Shown in pieces: positions 1 to 6,861 of a stretch of DNA of 14,340 nucleotides; positions within the stretch are counted from its first letter, which is position 1, and the number at the start of each line of letters is the position of its first letter. Below the pieces are notes generated by a model that saw only the letters and a program-made list of their open reading frames with translations, was not told where the DNA came from and searched no databases. The DNA is from Gymnopus androsaceus JB14 (taxonomy: Eukaryota; Basidiomycota; Agaricomycetes; Agaricales; Omphalotaceae). The DNA lies in the NCBI GenBank assembly GCA_009733575.1, contig ML770144.1:3285-17624 (forward strand), in the 5' to 3' direction. The translations under genes and the position numbers were made by a program.

Positions 1-2087
1 GAATCGAATGGATGGCGTGTCCGGGACCTCAATGGCAAGTATCATTTTAGCGATCAAGTGGTATTCAACGAATCGCTATGTGGTCGACTCGGAGGCCCCC
101 GTTCCTTGCGTGAATTGGGCACTGATACTGAAGATTCCTCTAAACCCTCTGGCCCACGTCCTCGTCGTGACTTGAAGACTACAGAGCGTGGCAAACTTTG
201 GCAGGAAGGAATCCGAATCCGGGACGAACACATCAGGAAACGTCGTGGTGACGCTGGACCACTACTCCCTCAGCATGCTCCTGCTACAGAGAGGGATATT
301 GCTTCTTATACCATCGCTCACGACCTTCTGGAGGATACTCTCAGTTCGCTGGACGACGATTCCGAATTCTTTCTAGCCGCGTTAGCCAACATACCCGAAC
401 CCCCCCTTCCCAAATCCAAACGTACCACCGACCCGCGCAAGCATCGCCCTTATGATCCCGACAAGCCACCTGCAACTAGGAAGGAGATGTTGGGCCGACT
501 GGATAGACAATTTTGGTTGGATGCAGAGGCGGAGGAGGTTCAAGGTCTGTTTGGGGTAGGGGTTTTTGAATGGTATGATTCCCTACCGAGAGGGCGGCAT
601 GCTATTCGCATGAAGTTTGTTTATGACCGAAATGGTTAATACTGATGGTTCTCTGGGAAGATACAAGCTCGTTTGGTGGTCCATGGCTTCACTCAACGTC
701 CGGATGATTATGGGAAGGTGTATGCACCAGTTGCTCGGATTGTTTCCATCCGCCTTATCCTTGCCTGGACTGCTTTTGCTGATTGGGAACTGTTTTCATT
801 TGATGTGAAGCAGGCTTTCCTAAATGCCGAATTGAAGGAAGAGGTATACGTATCGCAAATTCCTGGTTACCCAGGAATACACCCACAGGGTGTCTACCGT
901 TTACAGCTGTGCACTGTATGGTCTACACCAATCTGGGGCTGCTTGGTACGCTCATCTCCGATCTGCTTTGGAATCGTTGGGCTTCCATCGTTGTGGCAAC
1001 GATGCTGCTGTCTTTGTGTGCCGGTTGACGACCTCCCCAGACCCATCCGTTCCTGTCCTTGCTAGCGGCGAGCCTTTGACCATGTTCATACCGGTTCATG
1101 TCGATGATGGACTTGTTTTGACAAATTCTATTCCCCTTTACGCCTGGTTTATTCGTACGATCAACACGCATTTTGCGGTTGTCGACCAGGGCAGAGGCTA
1201 CGTGCTATATTAGCATTCATATTTCTAGGGATCGCAAATTGCGTAGGCTCTGGTTATCCCAAGAAGTATATGTCGAGGAATTACTAGAGTCTTATGGTCT
1301 CACAGATTGCACAACTAACGATTTGCCTCTCCGCAAACCGCAAAATCCCACCACCACTCCCCTACCAGTTCTCGATGAGGCGACCACTAAAATATATCAG
1401 GCTCTCGTTGGCTGCCTGCTGTTTCTCGCGCTTTGCACACGTCCTGACATTGCCTTCACGGTGATGTACCTCGCTCGATTCAATTCAAAACCATCCGAGT
1501 ATGAACTTGCATCTGCCAAGGGGACCTTACGCTATCTTGCAAGGACTCGTACTTGGTCTCTACAGTATGGGGGTGATGTTCGCCTCTCGCTCCTGGACCA
1601 ACTGCGCCTGATTGAGGATATGCTAGCTCTTTCTGATTCTGACTGGGGATCGGATACTGTTGATCGTAAGTCGGTGTCGGGATACGCTATCTTCTTATTT
1701 GGAGAACTGGTTTCTTGGTCATCAATGAAGCAGAAATCCGTAGCACTCTTGTCGACTGAGTCGGAATACATGGGTCTTACGAATGTGTTGAAGGAGGCTT
1801 TATGGGTCCGTGTTTTCCTTTCTCTTATTGAATTACCTATACCGCGCCCTTTTCCTATTGCCTCTGATAACCAGAGTGCTCTCCTCATTGCAAATTCTGA
1901 TTCTATTTCTTCTCGTTCCAAACACATTGACATTAGATATCATTTCATCCTTACTGAACTTGATAATGGTTCTTTTGTTACCATCTGGTGTCCCACTCTT
2001 GATATGATAGCTGACATTTTCACTAAATCCCTCCCATCCGATCTACATTATAAACACTGTATTTCTCTTGGTCTTGTTTCACGTTGA
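1..2087 (+). pseudogene. Ty1/copia pol, 3' half (RT and RNase H), frameshifted
   Basis: This is the C-terminal half of a copia polyprotein, already open at base 1 (integrase-to-RT linker). RT blocks run in order: YAPVAR and the DVKQAFLNA block with its catalytic Asp (about 730-835), EEVYV..IPG (840-870), ALYGLHQSGAAWY (about 903-940) and the catalytic HVDDG (1097-1111, both Asp kept). RNase H follows (SDSDWGSD about 1632, STESEY about 1755, KHID about 1920, ADIFTKSLP about 2010), ending at TGA 2085-2087. The family makes cDNA in cytoplasmic particles. The reading frame changes at about 635, 665, 900 and 1195, with a TAA at 637-639, so four frame changes break a normally single ORF. Gag, protease and the integrase core lie outside the window. 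The family call is sure; whether any break is a short intron is not excluded, but none has a convincing GT-AG pair. Confidence 0.93.
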
Positions 2088-2136
2088 TTCATTTGCATTT
2101 CTTCTCTTGGACTCTGCCCATCGTCCGCTGGGGGTG

Positions 2137-2445
2137 TGTTGGACAGCATATTAGCGCCCTTCTTGTTCGCGTCCTCTTTTTGGCATAGTCTACTTTCACA
2201 TGTGACTGAGTAGTTATAGACTTCTCATTCCCACCGTTTTCCCTCAGCTGTTGACTCTCATCTCGTTCGACACTGAGGCGTACGTTTTCCATTTTATTAA
2301 TACCTATAAACTCATACTTACATTACTTTAGTTTTTCCTTTCCGTTCTCGTTCCTAGGTATTTAATAATCAGCTGTTGACTCTCATCTCGTTCGACACTG
2401 AGGCTTTTTCCTTTCCGTTCTCGTTCCTAGACTCGACCTCCAACA
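2137..2445 (+). repeat. Copia 3' LTR (309 bp) with preceding purine tract
   Basis: The LTR begins TGTTGGA and ends TCCAACA, a perfect 7-bp terminal inverted repeat of the TG...CA type. It lies 49 bp after the pol stop and directly follows a G-rich tract (GCTGGGGGTG, 2127-2136) suited to prime plus-strand synthesis. Inside it, a 35-bp block (2245-2279) recurs perfectly at 2370-2404, and a 26-bp block (2332-2357) recurs perfectly at 2405-2430, so an original segment was duplicated and the second copy lost its 52-bp spacer. The partner 5' LTR is outside the window, so neither target-site duplication nor age can be read. Confidence 0.9.
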
Positions 2446-2485
2446 GTATGCACTAAAGAAGGTGATCTGTTTAATACTGTTACAG

Positions 2486-2566
2486 GTTGCTGCTACAAAT
2501 GGATTCATTGCAAAGGGCAACCAGACTGCTATGTCCCACCTAGGCAGCAGGTCTCAAAGGACATGA
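2486..2566 (+). other. Possible last exon of an unidentified host gene (weak)
   Basis: After a pyrimidine-poor but AG-ending stretch (2470-2485) comes an open stretch of 26 codons ending in TGA at 2564-2566. The translation (VAATNGFIAKGN..., ending SQRT) has ordinary protein-like composition, unlike the surrounding AT-rich DNA. If real, it would be the 3' end of a gene whose intron received the copia element. I do not recognise the protein, and 26 codons open by chance is not rare. Confidence 0.12.
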
Positions 2567-2841
2567 CACTCCAAAAGTGCAAAAAGAATCTGCTCAAATG
2601 AAATACTAACTGATTTATAAACTTTTGTATCAAAAATCACTTATGAGTGAAAATATATATATCAGTACATTATTTAGATAAACCAAAGATGGGCCTGAAT
2701 TATAATATATTTGAGCTCCCAAAATGGTAAATGACTTGCAATATATGACAAAAATTACCATTTTGGGAACTCATATATATTATAATTTAGGTCCTTCTTT
2801 GATTTATCTAAATAATGTACTGGTATGTATATTTTCACTCA

Positions 2842-2889
2842 ACAAGGCTGTTTGACTGAATAATCAACTTTCAGTCAAATTTTCACTCA
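2842..2889. repeat. 37-bp micro-insertion plus 11-bp direct duplication
   Basis: ATTTTCACTCA occurs at 2831-2841 and again at 2879-2889, bracketing 37 bp that the left arm of the foldback element lacks. The inserted segment, with one base of the duplication, holds a perfect 10-bp inverted repeat (TTTGACTGAA 2851-2860, TTCAGTCAAA 2870-2879). It is either a tiny relict element with its target duplication or filler from break repair. Confidence 0.6.
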
Positions 2890-2892
2890 TAA

Positions 2893-3270
2893 GGGCCTGT
2901 TCAGCAGCGATCTCACATCTGAGAAATGTGAGATATGAAACCCAAATTTCCAAATACAGTATTGCTTATCAATGGCATGATTTTAAGAGTGACACCCGAC
3001 TCCGATACAGCACGTGTGCACGATTGAGTGCTTGATAATACTCTCTTCCTTGGATCTTATGCAAAAAAGCTCCAGAATCACTGCAATAGGTGACAGTAGC
3101 CTATAGTTTATTCCCAAATGTAATCAAATGAGAGAAAGAGGCAAACAACATGTCGAAAGATTGTTAAATAAGTAGCGCATTGACAAAAATCACGGTACGT
3201 AACCACCGATGGGTCACATCAGTAACATTTCTCAGATTTCTCAGACATGAGATTGTTGCTGAACAGCCTC
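2893..3270. mobile_element. PIF/Harbinger (Tourist-like) MITE, 378 bp
   Basis: The ends are GGGCCTGTTCAGCAGCGATC at the left and, read inward from the right, GAGGCTGTTCAGCAACAATC; they match at 19 of 23 positions. TAA flanks both sides (2890-2892 and 3271-3273), the three-base TWA duplication typical of PIF/Harbinger, and the GG..TGTT-type terminus fits that superfamily. The foldback element's left arm has a single TTA/TAA at the matching place (2641-2643), which independently supports insertion there. A subterminal perfect 9-bp inverted repeat (ATCTCACAT 2910-2918, ATGTGAGAT 2926-2934) may be a transposase-binding region. No ORF is present, so it is non-autonomous. Confidence 0.8.
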
Positions 3271-3347
3271 TAAGTGATTTTTGAAACAAAAGTTTATAAA
3301 TCAGCTAGTATTTCATTTGAGCGGATTTTTTTTTCGCATTTTTGGTG

Positions 3348-4043
3348 TGTGAGGAAGCAACATGCAAAAGCAAAGCAAAAACTTGCATCAGAGCTCCAGG
3401 TATGCATTATGAACGTAGAGCAAAGATGAAATTAAAATGAATACTTACAAGTGTGAGGAAAGTAAGTTTTAAGTAACTTTTGCTTACTTGTTCAATTCAG
3501 TCAAGTCGACTTGTTTTTCCCATGCTTGCAGCCAAGGCTCAGCAAAATGTAAATAACTTGCATTTAATAGTGACCAGAGCCCTAGACACAGATCTTGTAA
3601 ACAAAAATGACTACAACTGTAGGTTTTACATTAGTCTACAAATTACTACAATTTTAGGTACCCTCAATTATGTATTGTATATTGATACTATTAATACAAT
3701 TTGATGTGCAAATTTCAGGTCTGCCTCCACTTCCCTCCCTCCCTTGCTGCACTTGGGGGGTCCCCGGGGCCAGGAAGTCATTGGGCACCCTAAAGCCTTG
3801 TGTGTGCTTATTTTGATAGGCACCAGCCCCTAACCCTAACCCCAACTCCTAATTGCTAACCCAGTATGCTTGGCAATGCTGGACTAGCCCTCTAATTTTA
3901 GAGTTCACCCTTTGTGCAAACCCTAACAAGAGCTAGCCATTGCATTGCTTAGAAAGAAAAAAAGTATTTTATTAAATATGGTACAGCCAAGGATTGAATG
4001 TTCTCCATCAGATGAATAGCTTAACACACCTATCAAGACTACA
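3348..4043. other. AT-rich intergenic DNA, no gene recognised
   Basis: I see no credible gene; open stretches here are short and have unremarkable translations. Small landmarks: a 12-bp palindrome CAAGTCGACTTG (3502-3513), a GC-rich patch at about 3720-3790, and a telomere-like CCCTAACCCTAACCCC (3828-3843). Confidence 0.6.
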
Positions 4044-4149
4044 TCAGCAAAACCTGTATTTTCGCTGGAGAAAACCCATTCATTTGGGACATCTCTGGAG
4101 CAAGGTACCCTATTCCAGAGACCTCCAGCAAAAATCCAGGTTTTGCTGA
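4044..4149. repeat. 106-bp inverted-repeat element (small MITE or hairpin)
   Basis: The 27-bp left end (4044-4070, starting TCAGCAAAACCTG) and the right end (4123-4149, reverse complement) match at 23 or more positions. A second, inner inverted repeat CTCTGGA/TCCAGAG (4094-4100, 4114-4120) makes a nested stem. There is no coding potential. The shape fits a very short MITE; a structured RNA is the alternative. The target duplication is unclear. Confidence 0.55.
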
Positions 4150-4281
4150 TTAGTACTGCCAAGAATCTCACATGCCATAAGGCACATGTGAAGTAGTAAC
4201 ATAGTTCAAATATATTACATCACTGTTGCTATCTTACTTACAGCTGTAGTAAATTTGTAGAATAATTAAAAACTTACAATT
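4150..4281. other. AT-rich spacer between two inverted-repeat structures
   Basis: Nothing recognisable; listed to account for the gap. Confidence 0.5.
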
Positions 4282-4736
4282 GTGCATCATTTTTTTTTTC
4301 TTTTTCAAAAATAAATATCTCATAACCACAGCCATTAGTACTTTTCCATAAGCCAGCAGGCTCTTCTCCGGTGTTCCGGATGGTACAGAATTCAGAGAAC
4401 TCAAGCTCAAACAGTGTTTTGGAGATGAATAGCTTACAGGAGCTGTAGGATCCCATTCTAAAAAGGTTTTGGACCTGTTTATGGTGCAAATGTTTGCTAA
4501 ATGTTTAATTACATTCAATTAGTGAAATTAGCTTCATGTTACAGTAAAATTAGGTCTTATTTTGATGCTGTGAGCTCGTATCTATTATATCCTGCTATAA
4601 AAACACTATCTTCATGATAAATTCACTGAGAGACAAGGGATTAGGGAGATGTGTGCCCTTGTGTGTCTTGAAAGTGGCTGGGAAGCGCCTAGAGACATTT
4701 ACAAGATATTTATTTTTGACAAAAGTTTGATGCACA
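4282..4736. repeat. Possible 455-bp element with diverged terminal inverted repeats
   Basis: TGTGCATCA (4282-4290) followed by TCAAAAATAAATATCT (4305-4320) is mirrored in reverse complement by AGATATTTATTTTTGA (4704-4719) and TGATGCACA (4728-4736). Both blocks are perfect, and the gap between them differs only by expansion of a T run (14 against 8 nt). Weaker similarity continues a few bases outward on both sides. The interior has no convincing gene. It could be an old MITE or an inverted duplication. Confidence 0.4.
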
Positions 4737-4839
4737 TGCCAAGGTTTTCCGAATCCACTGTAAATGTGTTTCAATACATTTTGATCACGATTATTACTCT
4801 ACTGAGGCTCCTTGACAAGTCCAGACTAGATTTCTAGAG

Positions 4840-5110
4840 CTCTGCACTGTATCCATATTGATACATCTATGGGTACCATAATTCATGACTGTACCCATAC
4901 CGTCATTGGTTTGAGGCTTTCTAAAGATGGTATGGGTACAGGATGGTCATGCATGTATCACCTGTTACACCTGTGTTACGGATAATATGGGCACTCCATG
5001 CACATACTGTATCCATTTTGGGGTAAAAATTATGATATAGGTATGGAATCACCATACAAAATACAACCCATATCAACTAGGACTGTACCCATATACAGTA
5101 CAGTGCTGAG
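4840..5110. repeat. 271-bp inverted-repeat element with alternating TATGGGTAC motif
   Basis: The ends CTCTGCACTGTA (4840-4851) and TACAGTGCTGAG (5099-5110) are inverted at 11 of 12 positions. Inside, TATGGGTAC occurs four times in alternating orientation: 4868-4876 (+), 4891-4899 (-), 4931-4939 (+), 5085-5093 (-). The middle two form a 13-bp perfect stem (CTGTACCCATACC 4889-4901, GGTATGGGTACAG 4929-4941) around a 27-nt loop. No coding potential. A MITE with subterminal transposase sites is the likeliest reading; the family is unknown. Confidence 0.5.
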
Positions 5111-5880
5111 ACCTATAGATTTCCTTATAATTCTTTGCCAGCTATGCCAGCCATCACCTAAACTGAACTCAGTTCATGTCCTTCACATTACCTTGCGGTG
5201 GTTGAATTGATCAACTGAAGTATTCAAATAATTACACATCATATCTGTTGCACTTCTAACCATAATGGTACAGTAGTCACCTGTACAGTTGGACTTTAAG
5301 TTGATACTGTTCTTTCTCTTCCCATCAATGCTTGCAGCTTGCCATCAAAATACTCCATTGCACTTCAATCACATTAATATGTCATATGTAGTATGAAGTC
5401 ATCTATGTGAGCTACACACCTATTTAAATTCTCTTTCACTTGAGCTCCAAGCATATTGAAAGCTTAGTGAATGCAATGGTGCATTTAACTTGTAGACTAC
5501 CTCTAGTTATTAATTAAGAATGAAATCCTTACCCTTGCCTTTCCCAATGTTCTCCCACTCATTGTGGTCCCTATCTGCTTGCAAATAAGTATATGCATCT
5601 CAGAGCTTCACAATCAATTATACTTACTTATGGATATACAACTTCTATTCATTTTTGGATTTACTTACTTACTCACTACACATTTAATTAGCTCCTTGTT
5701 TATTACTCAAATACCATTATAACTCATACTTAGAGCTCATCATTGAACCCTTTAAATTTCCATGAAATTAGAGCAAGGTAACAATTGGAAATGTGATAAG
5801 ATTGACATTGAGTGTGAATGTGGCGTATCATTGTAATAAAGGTCAAAGCAAGCGATTTTGCAGTAGTACTAGGGTTCTAA
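5111..5880. other. AT-rich intergenic DNA, no gene recognised
   Basis: No coding region, RNA gene or element boundary that I can support. A few short palindromes (for example TGAACTCAGTTCA near 5164) are at the level expected by chance. Confidence 0.5.
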
Positions 5881-5974
5881 AGTGCAGTGTGGTTCAGTTT
5901 TTAGACCCATTTTGGAGTACCGGAAACCACACTGGTGCTAAAAATACTCAATTTCACCAAACCTTGCACTGTAC
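5881..5974. repeat. Short (94 bp) inverted-repeat element
   Basis: CAGTGTGGTT (5885-5894) and AACCACACTG (5925-5934) form a perfect 10-bp inverted repeat. The outer ends AGTGCAGTG (5881-5889) and, inverted, AGTACAGTGC (5965-5974) resemble each other. The CAGTG-type terminus recalls Tc1/mariner inverted repeats, but no TA duplication is clear. It is non-coding. Confidence 0.35.
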
Positions 5975-6118
5975 TGCAGTTTGCATCAGCAAAAACTGTT
6001 TTGAGCCCAGGAGGATCCAAGATCTCTTAGGCCTCTTAGGCAACCTGAGGCAACCTAGTTGGCCCAGGAAAAAAGGTGAAACTTTGGACACCTCAGGTAT
6101 CCTAGTCATGATAAATGT

Positions 6119-6158
6119 CCTGGGACATCCTGGGACATCCTGGGGCATCCTGGGATAT
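6119..6158. repeat. 10-bp tandem repeat, four copies (CCTGGGACAT)
   Basis: Two perfect copies are followed by CCTGGGGCAT and CCTGGGATAT. Two copies of CTCTTAGGC lie about 100 bp upstream. This is a short minisatellite with no evident function. Confidence 0.85.
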
Positions 6159-6282
6159 GCACTCAAATTGGCAGGGAACCCAAAGCAAATGTGCAAGGGT
6201 TCCGGAATGTAGGTATGGGCTAATATAAGTAATGTAAATAGGGGATGAATATAACTAAATTGGGAAGTGGGAGTAGTGGTGA

Positions 6283-6816
6283 TGTTATATCCATGCAAGC
6301 CGAGGTGCTTTGGCTTGCCGCCGAACGCTTCCGCACAACGGCTCGGCTACTATCAGCCGATTATATCTCGGTCATACTCGGCCACCTTATTGTTCTTTTG
6401 TTTATATTATCTTTTTGCCTTTTAACTAAATACACTTTCCATATTTATATGCCAGACGATCCGGCGTCACATACTTATTGTCTTTTACCTACTCGGGTCC
6501 AACGGTCAATACAGTATATAAGTAGTTGTACTCGATTGTCGTACCTTAGTTTAAATATCATCTTGGATACACCATATCCTCTCGGAAGTAACTTCCACTT
6601 GTCTTAGTATTTTCTCGGTCGACCGTTGGCTTGCCGACGTCGACAAATCTTGTCTCGCTAAACTTCGCTCTTCCTCATCAGATGCTACGGTGTGGCAAGG
6701 GTGTTGCTAATAGCTTCACCAACATCCATCACCTTCTGGTCGCTAGCCGAAGCTTCGGTAACCTCGGTTCCATCCGGGAACCCTCGGCTAGTCTCGGTTC
6801 TTGCACAATCCTAACA
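6283..6816 (+). repeat. 5' LTR of the gypsy element (534 bp)
   Basis: It begins TGTTATATCC and ends TCCTAACA; TGTTA/TAACA form the 5-bp terminal inverted repeat. A TATA box at 6515-6522 marks the likely U3/R boundary near 6546. The end was set by the TAACA terminus and by the primer site two bases later. The candidate duplication is GGTGA (6278-6282), but with no 3' LTR it cannot be confirmed. The U5 part is rich in CTCGG-type motifs and forms nested inverted repeats (6743-6791). Confidence 0.82.
6515..6558 (+). promoter_or_regulatory. LTR core promoter: TATA box and predicted RNA start
   Basis: TATATAAG lies at 6515-6522. Normal TATA spacing puts the start about 30 bp downstream, which is where TTAGTTTAAATAT (6546-6558) begins. 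The match of this segment to the primer site supports 6546 or close to it as the first RNA base. Confidence 0.65.
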
Positions 6817-6818
6817 GT

Positions 6819-6831
6819 ATATTTAAACTAA
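6819..6831 (+). promoter_or_regulatory. Primer-binding site, self-priming type
   Basis: ATATTTAAACTAA is the perfect 13-base reverse complement of 6546-6558, the predicted 5' end of the element's RNA, and begins two bases after the LTR. The bases after the LTR (GTATATTT...) lack the TGG expected for any tRNA 3' CCA end. In Tf1/sushi-type elements the mRNA's own first 11 or so bases are cleaved off and used as primer; the arrangement here matches. Confidence 0.75.
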
Positions 6832-6861
6832 TACTCATCAACGTCGTGTTAAATCTTTCTT

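Larger units (their letters stand above)
2567..3347. mobile_element. Foldback (long inverted-repeat) element, split by a later MITE
   Basis: The left arm, 2567-2730, is an imperfect reverse complement of the right arm. The right arm is now in two pieces: 2755-2841 and 3271-3347. The inner arms (for example GTACATTATTTAGATAAA at 2665-2682 against its complement ending at 2820) flank a 24-nt loop (2731-2754). The outer arms (GCTCAAATGAAATACTA near 2592 against its complement near 3320) match over about 75 bp with few changes and one 2-nt gap. Without the insertions the element would be about 350 bp and almost wholly palindromic. It has no coding capacity, so a non-autonomous DNA element is inferred. 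The outermost ends read roughly ACACTCCAAAA; I could not define a target duplication. Confidence 0.8.

Noticed and set aside
1532..1933. 133-codon antisense open frame within the copia RNase H region
   Set aside because: It is a shadow of the real RNase H reading frame; the translation has no recognisable family.
3480..3704. 74-codon open frame, plus strand
   Set aside because: AT-rich low-information translation, no recognisable motif, no neighbouring exons; length is expected by chance.
3861..3888. Hairpin followed by CTAG, like a Helitron 3' end
   Set aside because: The stem is short and relies on a wobble pair, only one base separates it from CTAG, the next base is C rather than T, and no matching TC start or Rep/helicase gene was seen.
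5099..5974. TACAGTGC at 5099 and GCACTGTA at 5967 as ends of one 876-bp Tc1-like element
   Set aside because: Similarity stops after 8 bp, there is no transposase, and each end fits better with its own smaller inverted repeat.
6258..6282. Purine-rich stretch directly before the gypsy 5' LTR, like a polypurine tract, which would make this a 3' LTR
   Set aside because: The LTR is followed by a primer site, Gag and Pol in the sense direction, so it is a 5' LTR; the purine run is probably incidental or from a lost tandem copy.
5793..6298. Overlapping open frames of 139 (plus) and 114 (minus) codons
   Set aside because: Both run through the short inverted repeat and the 10-bp tandem repeat, and neither has a domain-like translation.
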